From the NCBI GenBank assembly GCA_018663505.1, contig JABJQG010000058.1, forward strand, positions 1-64,000: a DNA stretch of 64,000 bases, given 5' to 3'. This stretch comes from Pseudobdellovibrionaceae bacterium. Its GTDB lineage: Bacteria > Bdellovibrionota > Bdellovibrionia > Bdellovibrionales > UBA1609. Numbering within the stretch: the first letter of the stretch is position 1; every line of letters begins with the position of its first letter. The translations under genes were made by a program, and so were the position numbers. The notes beneath the pieces were generated by a model, which was not told the DNA's origin, made no database searches, and saw only the letters and a program-made list of their open reading frames with translations. Positions 28,108-38,177 of this stretch are shown here, one piece after another.

Positions 28108-28286
28108 GTATAGGCTTATAACATATATATAAGAGATATGGCTAATTTTATATGTATTCAAAGGTTCACAGTGAACTTTTTGGATACTGAGTTAACATAC
28201 TAAAATTATTGAAATTAACTCTCAATAGAGCAAGTGTCTACAGCTCTAGATATTTAGTATTTATACGGTTTGTGTAAAATTAGTTT

Positions 28287-29105
28287 CTAGTGCTTAAAGG
28301 CGTAAATTGAAGGCCAGTTTTTTCCTGTAATATAAAGAAGTCTATTTGATGAATCATAGGCAATACCATTTGCTACAAAATTCCAAAAGCTATCCTTTCC
28401 TTTAATTCCAGAGGTTGCATGATCCAATAATTCCTTCACATCTAATACCATCTCAACACATCCACTTCTTGGATTGATAGCAATAATTTCACTTGATCCA
28501 TAAATATTTGCATAAATTAGATTATTCACAAGCTCCAATTCATTAAGATTTCTTACAGGTTGATCACCTGCGAAAACATTTATTTTTGACTCTAGCTGCA
28601 TGTTTTCAGGGTTCAAAAATAAAAGCTCGGAACTTCCATTACTCATTATCAATTGATCCTTATGATGTGTTAAACCCCAGCCTTCGCCTTCATAATTTAA
28701 CTCTTGGTATTCATCTTTTTTCACATATATGGAGTTTGGATCATTCTCCATAGTGTAAACCAAAGCTTTTTCAGCTTTCCATGTTAGTTGAATTAATTTT
28801 CCATTTATTGATGCTAAGCCCTCTGCAAATAGGGATTTAGGTAGAGAGTGAATCATTTCAGAATTACCGTTTTCAACATCTACTTTATTTAATTGAGACT
28901 GTCCATACAAACCACTACTCTCATAAATTGAATTATTTAAAAATATTAATCCTTGAGTATATCTGCTTTCTTTCGGTATCACTTTCTCAGCATATCTCAA
29001 AGACAAACTACGAACCTTGATTTCAACATTTTTACAGGAACTCGCTTCTCCAGCTTGAATGCTCACCGAAATTAATAATAATAGGCTAATTGATATATTT
29101 TTCAC
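28287..29105 (-). CDS. Glutaminyl-peptide cyclotransferase (plant-type), secreted
   Basis: This enzyme cyclises N-terminal Gln to pyroglutamate. The 272-residue protein has a signal peptide (ISISLLLLISVSIQAG) and a five-bladed propeller signature of the zinc-independent plant/bacterial glutaminyl cyclase family: YTQGLIF, ESSGLYGQSQL, AEGLASI, QLTWK, YEGEGWGLT, LNELELVNN and a final ITGKNWPSIY. Glu in the GEGWGL segment is part of the active site in this family. Expected location is the periplasm. It is monocistronic, with 180 bp upstream of rnpB and 200 bp of quiet sequence in front. Confidence 0.87.
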   Translation of the reverse strand: MKNISISLLLLISVSIQAGEASSCKNVEIKVRSLSLRYAEKVIPKESRYTQGLIFLNNSIYESSGLYGQSQLNKVDVENGNSEMIHSLPKSLFAEGLASINGKLIQLTWKAEKALVYTMENDPNSIYVKKDEYQELNYEGEGWGLTHHKDQLIMSNGSSELLFLNPENMQLESKINVFAGDQPVRNLNELELVNNLIYANIYGSSEIIAINPRSGCVEMVLDVKELLDHATSGIKGKDSFWNFVANGIAYDSSNRLLYITGKNWPSIYAFKH

Positions 29106-29307
29106 TAATTCTTCCTTATGAGACCTGTTGTTTGGAGCAACTTTTAATCACAATATACCACAAGAAAGGTGTGTTTTTTTATAATGAATAGGCCAATGTA
29201 AAACTGACAATACCTGTATAAAAGTTGGACGACATTAGGTTTCTATTTCGCATGATTATACTTCGCAAAATTCATGAAAGAAGTAATTTTTTTGACTGTA
29301 CCTTATA

Positions 29308-30360
29308 TCACCCTTTCTTCTGAGCATAGACCACAAGTTCAATACCCTGCCTATCAGAAACTGACTGGCGCCAGCGAGTCCAATAGAGTGTTTTAAAATT
29401 TGGCTCTAAACGCTTACGGTATTCCCATTCGTTGCCACCATAGGGTGGTCCCTTGGGAAAGTAGCGAGTGAAAAAAACACCTAAAAAATGTCCACCTTCG
29501 GAAAGAAGCCCCTTCCAAACCTTTACTAAATCGTTGCGTCTTTGTGGAGATACGGCACAATAACAGGTGTGCTCAAAAACAAGATCAAAGCTCTCTTTGT
29601 AACTATCTGGAAGCTCAAAAATATCAGCTTTAACAAATTCTAAATTATTTATATGGCCATATTTTTCTTTAGCTTGGCGAAGAGCCTCGTCACTAAAATC
29701 CACAGCAGTGACTATATGTCCACGTTCTGCTAAGTAAGCGGCGTCGCATCCCGACCCTGAACCTAAAACTATAACTCTTAGCTTTGTTAGTTTTAATTGT
29801 GGTAACACACCTGTTAAAGCTGGTGTTGCTTCGTTGAGTTCCCATGGCGGAGTGGACTGAACATATCGATTGGTCCAAAAGTCGTCTGCGTTCACATCAG
29901 TTCTATCTACTAACCAATTTGGTGTTCTATATTTTTTATTTTTATAAATGATAAAGTCGTCATCAAACTCATCTAACAGATCAAATAATTGATTTTGTGC
30001 ATCCCCAGTAAGAACAAAAGGCACCCCTTTATGGGAAACTCCATGAAAGCGATCCCAATCATCTAAAAACAAATGATCTAAAGGCATTTCCATATGGAAC
30101 TCATAAGACATATGCATTATAATTTTTTGATTTTTTTCAGAAAGTGATAACACCACATAAGGGGCATCAAAAGCTTCCACTGTAAGCTCATCTCCTGAAA
30201 GAGACTCTGTGAAAAGGCGTGCACCTTGATCTGCCTGCATTTTTTCTAAATAAAACAAACCTTCTTCTGGGTTTTTTATGGGTCCTTGACTGTCGAGGAT
30301 AACTCCGTATTCGTTGATTTGAATGTACTTGTGGCCATCAGATTTTTGAATTTCACTCAT
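29308..30360 (-). CDS. SAM-dependent methyltransferase (TPMT-like) with N-terminal extension
   Basis: A 350-residue protein. Residues from about 160 carry a class I methyltransferase fold: FWTNRYVQSTPPW (the TPMT-family entry motif), VLGSGSGCDA (motif I), VTAVDFSDEA (motif II) and FDLVFEHTCYCAV. The TPMT family methylates thiols or halide/selenide ions. The first 150 residues are acidic and aromatic-rich and include a DUF-like module not seen in TPMT itself. The gene overlaps the stop of the small membrane-anchored protein by one base. Substrate unknown. Confidence 0.78.
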   Translation of the reverse strand: MSEIQKSDGHKYIQINEYGVILDSQGPIKNPEEGLFYLEKMQADQGARLFTESLSGDELTVEAFDAPYVVLSLSEKNQKIIMHMSYEFHMEMPLDHLFLDDWDRFHGVSHKGVPFVLTGDAQNQLFDLLDEFDDDFIIYKNKKYRTPNWLVDRTDVNADDFWTNRYVQSTPPWELNEATPALTGVLPQLKLTKLRVIVLGSGSGCDAAYLAERGHIVTAVDFSDEALRQAKEKYGHINNLEFVKADIFELPDSYKESFDLVFEHTCYCAVSPQRRNDLVKVWKGLLSEGGHFLGVFFTRYFPKGPPYGGNEWEYRKRLEPNFKTLYWTRWRQSVSDRQGIELVVYAQKKG

Positions 30361-30764
30361 TATTGTACAACTTGTGGAGCCACCACAATGGGTTGCTTAA
30401 ACTCTACATGGTTACTGGCCACATCTAAGCTTTCTAGATCCCAACTGTTTTTGGCTATATTAAGGCGTAAGTTTGCAAAACCAGCTATCTCAATCTTAGA
30501 TTCGCCCACAGTATTTGATAAATCTTCAAAAGAATAAGCAAAGGAAGCTTTAATCTGACTTTGATTTAAAGACTCCGTCCAAAATCTTTTAAAGCTAATA
30601 TTTTTAACATTAGGGAGTTGCGACTCGATGTAACCAGAAATAATATCTTTCAAATCCTTTTGAACTTGGACATGGGTGGTTTCACTCACTGCGCTGGGCG
30701 TGTCTATCACACACCAAGACCATGACAAAATAAGTACAAATATAATAATATTGATAAATCCCAT
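30360..30764 (-). CDS. Small membrane-anchored or exported protein, unknown
   Basis: No family recognised. The ATG at 30764 is chosen because GAGGAG stands 5 nt upstream and the product then opens with a hydrophobic segment (INIIIFVLILSWSWC). The remaining 110 residues look like an extracytoplasmic alpha/beta domain. It is co-transcribed with the methyltransferase (TAATG-type contact at 30360). Confidence 0.6.
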   Translation of the reverse strand: MGFINIIIFVLILSWSWCVIDTPSAVSETTHVQVQKDLKDIISGYIESQLPNVKNISFKRFWTESLNQSQIKASFAYSFEDLSNTVGESKIEIAGFANLRLNIAKNSWDLESLDVASNHVEFKQPIVVAPQVVQ

Positions 30765-30910
30765 TTTTCTCCTCAGTATTATTTGTAATTTACTCTGTTT
30801 TTCCCTAATTGAACACACCCTTAGGCCTCGCGTTATTTCTCCTAACATGAGTATGATTAAGCTTAGGAATTTATTTTATATAATTGAATAAAAACACTGC
30901 TGAAATATAT

Positions 30911-31426
30911 TTATTCTTCAACTACTTCCTCACAACTCTCTTCGCTGGGGATATTTTCATAAACTTCGGGAATAAATTCTTCAGCGTATGTGATATCCAA
31001 AAATCTCGATCCTATTTCTGTTTCTCCGTCAGAGAAAATAAATTGATAGTCGATCTCGTTAATCCCCTCATTAACCCTCATGGTAAAAAACGCATTGGCC
31101 ATATCCACTGTAAACTCAGTATGACCATAAACTGCACCTGCAGAAGCATTATTTGTCCGATTACCAAAGGAAGACCCCACAACAGTTTTTGCCGTATCTC
31201 TAGGAACTATCTCCACCCTTCTTTTTGGCGAGCTTACTGTCTCTACTTGATCTGACTCAATCTTACCATCGCAATTAAAGCGAATCACTCTTTGAGTTTT
31301 CCTAGTTAACTGAATGGGTTTGGGGTTTTCTTTCACTCCCACATCAGGTCCAATCTGTTCAGCATTGCAAGCTGCAAGAAGTGTTACGAAAAGGCTAAGA
31401 ACTATTGTATTTACTATTATTTTCAT
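30911..31426 (-). CDS. Putative lipoprotein
   Basis: A 171-residue protein with a clear lipoprotein signal: MKIIV, a hydrophobic stretch and lipobox LLAAC, so Cys19 or so is the acylated residue. The mature part is beta-rich with a second and third Cys that could pair and an acidic C-terminal tail (EESCEEVVEE). No domain is recognised. It follows the winged-helix regulator gene by 9 bp on the same strand, so it may be under that regulator. Confidence 0.65.
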   Translation of the reverse strand: MKIIVNTIVLSLFVTLLAACNAEQIGPDVGVKENPKPIQLTRKTQRVIRFNCDGKIESDQVETVSSPKRRVEIVPRDTAKTVVGSSFGNRTNNASAGAVYGHTEFTVDMANAFFTMRVNEGINEIDYQFIFSDGETEIGSRFLDITYAEEFIPEVYENIPSEESCEEVVEE

Positions 31427-31435
31427 TTTGATCTC

Positions 31436-31735
31436 CTATTTATTTATAAGTTGTTGGATGGTGATCAGGTAGTTTGAAAATTCCTTTTTTCCGAGAGGTG
31501 TCACCTGGTATGTGGTTTTAGTTTTCCTATCTATAATTTTTTTTGTTACTTTTACTAATTTTTCTTTCTCAAGGTTCCTTATATGTGATGAAGCATTACC
31601 TTTTGTCAGGCTTAAAGCCTCAATTAACATATTAAAACTCACTGCTTCTTCAGATGCGTTTAACAAAGCCATAATTGCTAACCTTGTACGATCCATCAAG
31701 AGTGGGTGAATATTAAAGAGTTCTTTAGGGTTCAT
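31436..31735 (-). CDS. Winged-helix transcriptional regulator
   Basis: A 99-residue DNA-binding protein. The pattern (HPLLMDRTRLAIMALL, then SFNMLIEALSLTKGNASSHIRNLEKEKLVKV, and KTKTTYQVTPLGKKEF) is that of the HTH_34/ArsR-like winged helix, with recognition helix around TKGNASSHIRNLE and a beta wing. No metal-binding cysteines are seen. It overlaps the membrane-protein gene by ATGA and precedes the lipoprotein gene. It probably represses its own operon; the effector may be sensed through the membrane protein. Confidence 0.85.
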   Translation of the reverse strand: MNPKELFNIHPLLMDRTRLAIMALLNASEEAVSFNMLIEALSLTKGNASSHIRNLEKEKLVKVTKKIIDRKTKTTYQVTPLGKKEFSNYLITIQQLINK

Positions 31736-32418
31736 TCATCAACCCTTTTCATTTTAAATAAATTCACTAAAGATAATAAATTCACAATAAAGAAAATGAC
31801 CAAGCTAATAAAGATGGTTTCCCAGCCCATATAAAACTGAACCCCTGCTGCCACAAAACATATTGCTGATAATAATAGTGAAGAACCATAAGGCAGAGTA
31901 AACACCCGGCCTTGTACAATTAAATCACCAACAAAAAGTAGAAGTAAGGATGGAATCCACTCCGGCTTTTGCAAAACCAATAAAAAGCTTACCATAACAA
32001 GTTTAATGGTAAGATCAGATAAATGGCCAATGTTCAGAAGGTATTTAAAATTTCTAGATAGAAAAGATTGGAAATCTTCTTGTGACTTTCGTGATCTTAT
32101 CCAAATAACTCCATATAAATTAAACAAGCAAAGGATCAAAATAATTGCGAGGACTACAATATTTGACTGCACAAATTCGGGGTCAGTTTTAATAACAGAG
32201 ATTTTCGAAGTAAAACTATAAGAAAAAAAGAGTTCATTAATAAAAGCCACAATACACATAACTAAAACGGCTACCTGTAGTGAAAGCTGAGCCTTAAAAG
32301 CGTGAGTTTCTATACTCTGTGATTTAACATCTTCTAGCGCTTTCATTGATCTTTTAATATAATTAATATCCAGTATAGCTCGTTCTAACTGGGATTCCTG
32401 CATCGTCTTGTTATCCAT
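31732..32418 (-). CDS. Polytopic membrane protein of unknown function
   Basis: A 228-residue protein with an N-terminal coiled-coil-like segment (about 1-40) and five or six hydrophobic segments (near 48-66, 88-108, 138-155, 160-175, 180-195, 200-215). No family is recognised. It is coupled by a 4-bp overlap to the winged-helix regulator gene. Membrane protein plus small HTH protein pairs often form a sensing unit, but nothing in this protein shows a ligand. Confidence 0.6.
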   Translation of the reverse strand: MDNKTMQESQLERAILDINYIKRSMKALEDVKSQSIETHAFKAQLSLQVAVLVMCIVAFINELFFSYSFTSKISVIKTDPEFVQSNIVVLAIILILCLFNLYGVIWIRSRKSQEDFQSFLSRNFKYLLNIGHLSDLTIKLVMVSFLLVLQKPEWIPSLLLLFVGDLIVQGRVFTLPYGSSLLLSAICFVAAGVQFYMGWETIFISLVIFFIVNLLSLVNLFKMKRVDE

Positions 32419-32650
32419 AATTAACCTCCGAATCTAGATATAAACACAGATCGGTTTGTATCGCAAACTAGTTTAGCATTTATGAAAAATATATACATGA
32501 CCATGTAAGTATATGAATTTATTTGTATTTATAGATATCAATTTGAGGCAGTGTTTCTCCGGCTGGACCTCTGTATTGGAATAAATGAAGATTTTTATCT
32601 TAGATTTAATTGAAGAAATCAAATTTCTGCCCAAAAATCAGCCTCCACAA

Positions 32651-32813
32651 ATACTAACTTCATGAAATCAAGAATTCCCCTTTTTATTTGCAATATTTAG
32701 CGCCAAAAGCGAGTTCGGATCGCAGCCCGAAGGGCGAGAACCGCATGTCTGAGCCTTTTGGTGTTAAATATTGCAAATAAAAAGGGGAATTCTTGCTTTC
32801 ATGAAGTTAGTAT
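32651..32813. repeat. Long inverted-repeat element with GCGAGTTC/GCATGTCTGAGC core
   Basis: Arms of 49 nt (32651-32699 and 32765-32813) are complementary except at one position. The loop holds a core shared with 61773-61837: GCGAGTTC, then a small GCCC-GAA-GGGC hairpin with CGAG, then GCATGTCTGAGC, bordered by CAAAAG/CTTTTG. The arms have no resemblance to those of the other copy. It starts 12 nt after the phosphoesterase stop, so it would also terminate that transcript. Confidence 0.88.
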
Positions 32814-32824
32814 GGATTTACCAA

Positions 32825-34036
32825 TCAACGCAATTGGCTGCGATGACTAAAGCTCATTCTTTTTTCAAGCACTGGAATTCCCTGACCATCATTAGGCGTA
32901 GTAAGCATCTGTACCTCAAGTTTATCCCCTTCAATAGTAATATAAGAGAATCCCCAAACCATACCTTTACTCCAAAGAGCCTTATATTGTGGGTAATTCA
33001 ATTCCTGATAACTTTGAAAGGGATGATGAACTGATCTTTGCCAAGCGGCGGCACCGCTCACAACGAAAGGCAATGGTTTACTGGCTGTACCAAGCTCCTT
33101 TGCGCAAGTATCAATGTTAATTTCTAATTCATGTTCATGACCAGCAATGTAAAGGTCAGAATACTTACACATCATAGGCATTAATAGTTGTCTTAAAGAC
33201 CTCGCTTGTTCGTACTTACTTCCACCTGCTGACCACAGCGTATGATGTCCATAAACAATTTTCCACTTAGCACTAGATGTTTTTAAAGAGCTTTCCAACC
33301 AATCCAGCTGTGTCTTGTCCTCATTGTTAGGTAGCTCCCACTGTTCTGGTTCATCATTTTCACATACTTTTTTTTCACTGCCGTCTGGGTTCAACTCATT
33401 TTCTTTAACTACTGTGCCGGCCAATAACAGGTTGGTGTCTATGACAAAAAATTCAACATCACCTTTAGTAAAACTATAATAGCCTGGAGCCTTCATTGTA
33501 AAAGCCGTTGTCATTTGTGAGCCAAACTCCAATTGCCGGTCTCTACCAATACGTGAGGTTTTCCAATCGTGATTACCTAAGGCGGCATACATTTTAAAAT
33601 CCTGCTGGATTTGAGCTAGCTTTAAATAAGGGTCAACCAGAACTTTCTGAAAACGAATCCGATCTTCTTCAATATCACCCGAAGCCCCATTAGGGTATAT
33701 GTTATCTCCCAACATCACAGCAAAATCACAACCATTAGTTTGACAATATTCCGTCATGGCATCAGCCACCGGCTGTGCCCCGCTAGCCTCAACTACGTGC
33801 TCCGTACCAGGTAGCGTATACATGGGCTGAACTTTAAATTCATTTTCTGGAAAATTTTTTGATAACCAACTCTCATATTCTTCGAGAATAAATTCTTCTT
33901 TATTTATAGGGTTATCTACAATTTTTTGCTTTAAATAATCATAGTGGTAGCCACCATCACCAAAAGCTACAAAAGAAACCTTTGCAAATGTAGACAGTGA
34001 ACATAAAACAAATAATAGAGCTAATAATTTAAGCAT
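32825..34036 (-). CDS. Secreted calcineurin-like phosphoesterase (acid phosphatase type)
   Basis: A 403-residue protein with signal peptide (LKLLALLFVLCSLSTFA). The binuclear metal motifs of calcineurin-like enzymes are in order: FVAFGDGG, MLGDNIYPNG, ALGNHDW, YGHHTLWS and AGHEHELE. The spacing and GDNIYPNG resemble purple/tartrate-resistant acid phosphatases. The expected role is periplasmic or extracellular phosphomonoester hydrolysis. It is monocistronic; a very long hairpin follows its stop by 12 nt. Confidence 0.87.
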   Translation of the reverse strand: MLKLLALLFVLCSLSTFAKVSFVAFGDGGYHYDYLKQKIVDNPINKEEFILEEYESWLSKNFPENEFKVQPMYTLPGTEHVVEASGAQPVADAMTEYCQTNGCDFAVMLGDNIYPNGASGDIEEDRIRFQKVLVDPYLKLAQIQQDFKMYAALGNHDWKTSRIGRDRQLEFGSQMTTAFTMKAPGYYSFTKGDVEFFVIDTNLLLAGTVVKENELNPDGSEKKVCENDEPEQWELPNNEDKTQLDWLESSLKTSSAKWKIVYGHHTLWSAGGSKYEQARSLRQLLMPMMCKYSDLYIAGHEHELEINIDTCAKELGTASKPLPFVVSGAAAWQRSVHHPFQSYQELNYPQYKALWSKGMVWGFSYITIEGDKLEVQMLTTPNDGQGIPVLEKRMSFSHRSQLR

Positions 34037-34339
34037 CTTCCTTCCCCCTTTATTAATAAACTCAACCTATCCATATAAAAAATTCAAAATAAGCACAAAA
34101 ATTAAATGAAAAATGGCCAAATTGAAATATTTTCACGATTTTGAGGTGAGAGCCTATGGGATTCTTGAAAAACTCTAATGGGAATAAAAGCCTCACAAGG
34201 CTCACTCATTGAGCACCGGCTTATGAATTCAGCGTTTCTCTTCCGCCCCCCGCCTTGTTTTTTTACCAATTGATTTGTAAAAAATACCTCTTATATATGC
34301 ATTACTAATGGGTTAAGAATTTTTATTTAAAGGAACATA
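34037..34339. other. Divergent intergenic region before the liu operon
   Basis: This gap must hold promoters for the phosphoesterase gene and for the leucine-degradation operon. It shows a small hairpin AGCCT-CACA-AGGCT (34190-34203), and directly overlapping it a 14-nt sequence AGGCTCACTCATTG (34198-34211) that recurs downstream of the operon at 39640-39653. AAAGGA at 34330-34335 is the Shine-Dalgarno of mccB. No regulator-binding site of the known Liu regulators is recognised. Confidence 0.45.
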
Positions 34340-35947
34340 ATGCCAACTTTAGAATCACAGGTCAGTACAGGGTCAGAGGATTTTCTTGCAAATAAAAAAA
34401 GCTTTGAAGCTCTTCTTGAAAACTATTATCAAGATCTCAATCGAGTAAAAATGGGCGGTGGCAAAGAAGCCACTGAACGTCATAAAAAAAGAAAAAAATT
34501 ACCTCCCAGAGAACGTATTGAACTTTTAATGGACCCGGGTACAGAATTTCTAGAATTTTCTCACTTTGCCGCAGAAGACATGTACGACAACCAAGCTCCA
34601 GCTGCAGGAGTGGTTACTGGCATGGCCTCCATCCATGGACAAGAATGTATTATTGTAGCCAACGATGCCACGGTTAAAGGGGGTACCTATTTTCCCATGA
34701 CCGTAAAAAAACATTTAAGGGCACAAGAAATTGCCCTAGAAAATAATTTACCTTGTATATACTTAGTGGATAGTGGCGGAGCATTTTTACCATTACAATC
34801 AGAAGTTTTTCCAGATAGAGATCATTTTGGACGCATATTCTATAATCAAGCTCGTATGTCGGCGCTGGGAATTTCGCAAATTTCTGTGGTTCTTGGGAGT
34901 TGCACAGCAGGCGGCGCTTATGTTCCTGCTATGAGTGACGAAAATATTATTGTAAAAGACAATGGAACTATTTTTTTAGGAGGCCCTCCATTAGTTAAAG
35001 CGGCCACAGGTGAAGAAGTCACCCCACAAGAACTGGGGGGAGCGCAGGTCCATTGTGAAATTAGCGGTGTTACGGATCATTTTGCTGAAAACGAAGAACA
35101 CGCTTTAGAAATCACCCGAGAAATTGTTTCTCATTTAAATATTAAAAAAACTTCAATATTAAAAACAAAAACTATTGAAGAACCTTTATATTCTTCTAAT
35201 GAAGTTTACGGAGTCATTCCAAAAGATACAAAAACCCCATTTGATGTTAAAGAAGTGATCGCTCGCATTGTTGATGGCAGTGAGCTCCATGAGTTTAAAG
35301 CCAACTATGCCACAACCGTTATTACAGGCTTTGCTCATATATTTGGATACCCAGTGGGCATAGTAGCAAACAACGGGGTTCTCTTTTCTAATTCAGCATT
35401 AAAGGCGGCACATTTTGTTGAGCTGTGCGACCAAAGAAATATCCCTTTAGTATTCTTACAAAACATCACCGGCTTTATGGTAGGAAAACAATACGAACAC
35501 GAAGGTATTGCGAAACACGGTGCCAAAATGGTTATGGCCGTGAGTAACACGCGGGTTCCCAAATTCACTGTGGTCATTGGTGGCTCATATGGGGCTGGCA
35601 ACTATGGTATGTGTGGACGTGCTTTTCAACCTCGCCAACTGTGGATGTGGCCTAACGCTAGAATTTCCGTAATGGGTGGCGAACAAGCAGCTAATGTACT
35701 GTGTACTGTTAAAAAAGATCAGCTGGCTAAAAAAGGACAATCTCTTTCTGCAGAAGATGAGCAAAAATTTAAACAACCAATTTTAGATAAATATGAAAAA
35801 GAGTCTTCTGCCTATTTTTCTAGTGCACGACTATGGGACGACGGAGTTATTGACCCTAAAGATACAAGAAAGGTACTGGCACTTGGCATTAGTGCCAGCC
35901 TAAATAAACAATGGGACGACAAATCTAAAGGCGTCTTTAGAATGTAG
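34340..35947 (+). CDS. mccB: Methylcrotonyl-CoA carboxylase carboxyltransferase subunit
   Basis: The beta subunit (535 residues) moves CO2 from biotin to 3-methylcrotonyl-CoA, giving 3-methylglutaconyl-CoA in leucine degradation. Two crotonase-fold halves carry the oxyanion glycines: [12 protein letters not shown] with [12 protein letters not shown], and [12 protein letters not shown] with [16 protein letters not shown]. These last features are specific for MCC and not for propionyl- or acetyl-CoA carboxylase. It is the first gene of the liu operon, with AAAGGA upstream. Confidence 0.95.
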   Translation: MPTLESQVSTGSEDFLANKKSFEALLENYYQDLNRVKMGGGKEATERHKKRKKLPPRERIELLMDPGTEFLEFSHFAAEDMYDNQAPAAGVVTGMASIHGQECIIVANDATVKGGTYFPMTVKKHLRAQEIALENNLPCIYLVDSGGAFLPLQSEVFPDRDHFGRIFYNQARMSALGISQISVVLGSCTAGGAYVPAMSDENIIVKDNGTIFLGGPPLVKAATGEEVTPQELGGAQVHCEISGVTDHFAENEEHALEITREIVSHLNIKKTSILKTKTIEEPLYSSNEVYGVIPKDTKTPFDVKEVIARIVDGSELHEFKANYATTVITGFAHIFGYPVGIVANNGVLFSNSALKAAHFVELCDQRNIPLVFLQNITGFMVGKQYEHEGIAKHGAKMVMAVSNTRVPKFTVVIGGSYGAGNYGMCGRAFQPRQLWMWPNARISVMGGEQAANVLCTVKKDQLAKKGQSLSAEDEQKFKQPILDKYEKESSAYFSSARLWDDGVIDPKDTRKVLALGISASLNKQWDDKSKGVFRM

Positions 35948-35953
35948 GAATAT

Positions 35954-36718
35954 ATGGAATATATAAAAACAGAAGAAGAAAATTTATTTTTAAAAGTGAT
36001 TTTAAATCGCCCCGAAAAGCGAAATGCCTTTCACCCTCAGATGATTCAAGAAATTACAGAAGTTTTTAATGGGGCCTCCAAAAACGAAGAACTAAAAGGG
36101 ATTTTACTTTACGGTGAAGGTTCTAGTTTTTGTGCTGGTGCTGACCTCTCCTGGATGAAATCCATGGTGGATTACAGTCTAGAAGAAAACAGAGAGGACT
36201 CTAAAAAATTACATAATATGTTTGCAGCCATTGAAAGTTGTCCTCTACCAGTACTTTGTAAAGCTCACGGTCACGTTATGGGTGGAGCTCTTGGATTACT
36301 TGCGGCCTGTGATATTGTGGCCGTTGAAGAAAAAACTAAATTTGCTTTTTCAGAAGTTCAATTAGGTTTAGTACCAGCTGTTATTAGCCCATTTGTATTA
36401 AAAAAAATGAGTGCTGCTAAAGCAAGAGAATTTATGATTACAGGCGAGCGATTTGATGCCAGCGAAGCTATTTATTCTAACCTTGTGCATTTCTCTGGAG
36501 ATGAAGATGAAGTGAATGAGTTTCTAGTAAAGAAAATGGGCTGGATCCAAAAGGCCGAGCAAAAAGCCATTGCCGCCACTAAAAACTTATTGGATCAATT
36601 AATTATTGAAAAACAACCAGAACAAGTAAAAGAAATAACAACAAAGCTCATTGCCGAAAGACGTGTTTCGGATGAAGCCCAAGCAAGACTGAGATGGTTT
36701 TTAGATGCAAATAAATAA
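35954..36718 (+). CDS. liuC: Enoyl-CoA hydratase, probable methylglutaconyl-CoA hydratase
   Basis: A 254-residue crotonase. The CoA/oxyanion segments are NRPEKRNAF, SSFCAGADLSWM and AHGHVMGGALGLLAACD, and the catalytic Glu lies in FAFSEVQLGLVPAV. In the liu operon between the carboxylase subunits it most likely hydrates 3-methylglutaconyl-CoA to HMG-CoA. It starts 6 bp after mccB and overlaps the biotin carboxylase gene by 14 bp. Confidence 0.9.
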   Translation: MEYIKTEEENLFLKVILNRPEKRNAFHPQMIQEITEVFNGASKNEELKGILLYGEGSSFCAGADLSWMKSMVDYSLEENREDSKKLHNMFAAIESCPLPVLCKAHGHVMGGALGLLAACDIVAVEEKTKFAFSEVQLGLVPAVISPFVLKKMSAAKAREFMITGERFDASEAIYSNLVHFSGDEDEVNEFLVKKMGWIQKAEQKAIAATKNLLDQLIIEKQPEQVKEITTKLIAERRVSDEAQARLRWFLDANK

Positions 36719-38177
36719 AATTGCCATTGCTAATCGCGGTGAAGTTGCCGCCAGAATTATTTATGCCTGTCAAGAGCTGGGCATAGGGAGTGTGCTTTTA
36801 CACTCAGAATGTGACACCCAAACCCTAGCATACGAGCTTGCGGACGAAACTGTTTGTATCGGCGAATCCAATGTTAAAGACAGCTATTTAAATATTCCAG
36901 CTAATATTCAAGGAGCACTTTCTGTGGGAGCAGAAGCTATTCACCCTGGTTTTGGTTTTTTATCTGAAAATGCAGGCTTTGCTAAGGCGTGTAAGGATAA
37001 CAAACTTATTTTTATTGGCCCCTCCGCAGAGGCCATTGCTCTTTTTGGTGATAAAATTTCTGCAAAGAAACTGGTAGAGGACCTCGGTCACTCTACCATT
37101 CCTGGTTACCAAGGTGACAATCAGGAGGATGAATATTTATTAGAGCAAATTCCTAAAATTGGCTTACCAATTATGATAAAAGTGGCTGGTGGTGGTGGTG
37201 GCCGTGGGTTACGCATCGTACACAATATGGAAGATGCTAAAGAAGCTCTGGAATCTGCTAAACGTGAGGGTATTAATGCTTTTGCTTCTGACAAAGTCTT
37301 TTTAGAAAAGTATATGGACCATGCTAAACATATCGAAGTGCAAATTTTCTCTGACAGCCAAGGTAAGGTTTTCCATTTGCAAGAAAGAGAATGCACCATT
37401 CAACGACGTCACCAAAAAGTTGTGGAAGAGGCACCTAGCGCCCAGCTAGACTCGCAATTGAGAGACGAAATTTTATCTGCCGCTGTGAAGATTGCTGAAA
37501 AAGCAAATTATAAAGGGGCCGGTACTATTGAGTTTCTTGTGCAAGACAACGAATTTTATTTTTTAGAAATGAACACACGACTACAAGTTGAGCATCCCGT
37601 CACTGAGCTTTGCTTAGGTGTGGATTTAGTGAAAGCACAAATAAATACCGCGCAAAATAAACCTCTTTTTTGGGATCAAGAAGATTTGGTGGCTCGTGGG
37701 CATGCCATAGAATGTCGTATTTATGCAGAAGATGCTTTTAACAAGGGAATGCCTTCCACTGGTAAATTGGGTTACTGCTATTATCCCATGGGACCCGGAA
37801 GAAGATTTGAAATCGGTTTTCGTGAGGGTGACGAAATCACTTCTTTTTATGATTCTATGATCGCAAAAATTGTGACTTGGGATGAAAATCGCCCACGTGC
37901 CATTCAAAAAATGATACGCACTTTAAAAGATACAATTATCTTTGGTGTAAAAACTAATATTCCCTATTTACTAGAAATTGTAAACCACCCGGACTTTACC
38001 AGCGGAGAGATGACCACCCAGTTTATTGAAAAGTACTTTCCTAATGGGTTAGAGGATAGTGATTTGTCTAGCTTAGAAAAAAATGTTCTAAAACAAGCTT
38101 CGAGAAACTTAGCTGACGCCTCATCAGCCTCAACCCACATACCCTCTCCTTGGGAACACAGCTGGGAGGTTAGATAA
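36705..38177 (+). CDS. mccA: Biotin carboxylase subunit of methylcrotonyl-CoA carboxylase (no biotinyl domain)
   Basis: A 490-residue biotin carboxylase: N-terminal IANRGEVAARI, ATP-grasp loop KVAGGGGGRGLRIV, HIEVQIF, the ECTIQRRHQKVVEEAPS segment and NTRLQVEHPVTE. It makes carboxybiotin from bicarbonate and ATP. A normal MCC alpha subunit is about 650-670 residues and ends with the biotinyl domain; here the frame stops after the BC domain plus about 40 residues, and the biotinyl domain is encoded by the next gene, which starts at the overlapping TAATG. The linking BT domain seems absent. Confidence 0.93.
   Translation: MQINKIAIANRGEVAARIIYACQELGIGSVLLHSECDTQTLAYELADETVCIGESNVKDSYLNIPANIQGALSVGAEAIHPGFGFLSENAGFAKACKDNKLIFIGPSAEAIALFGDKISAKKLVEDLGHSTIPGYQGDNQEDEYLLEQIPKIGLPIMIKVAGGGGGRGLRIVHNMEDAKEALESAKREGINAFASDKVFLEKYMDHAKHIEVQIFSDSQGKVFHLQERECTIQRRHQKVVEEAPSAQLDSQLRDEILSAAVKIAEKANYKGAGTIEFLVQDNEFYFLEMNTRLQVEHPVTELCLGVDLVKAQINTAQNKPLFWDQEDLVARGHAIECRIYAEDAFNKGMPSTGKLGYCYYPMGPGRRFEIGFREGDEITSFYDSMIAKIVTWDENRPRAIQKMIRTLKDTIIFGVKTNIPYLLEIVNHPDFTSGEMTTQFIEKYFPNGLEDSDLSSLEKNVLKQASRNLADASSASTHIPSPWEHSWEVR

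Noticed and set aside
30360-37000. CRISPR array or regularly spaced repeats
   Set aside because: The repeats seen anywhere in the window are inverted and unevenly spaced; no direct repeat series with unique spacers exists.
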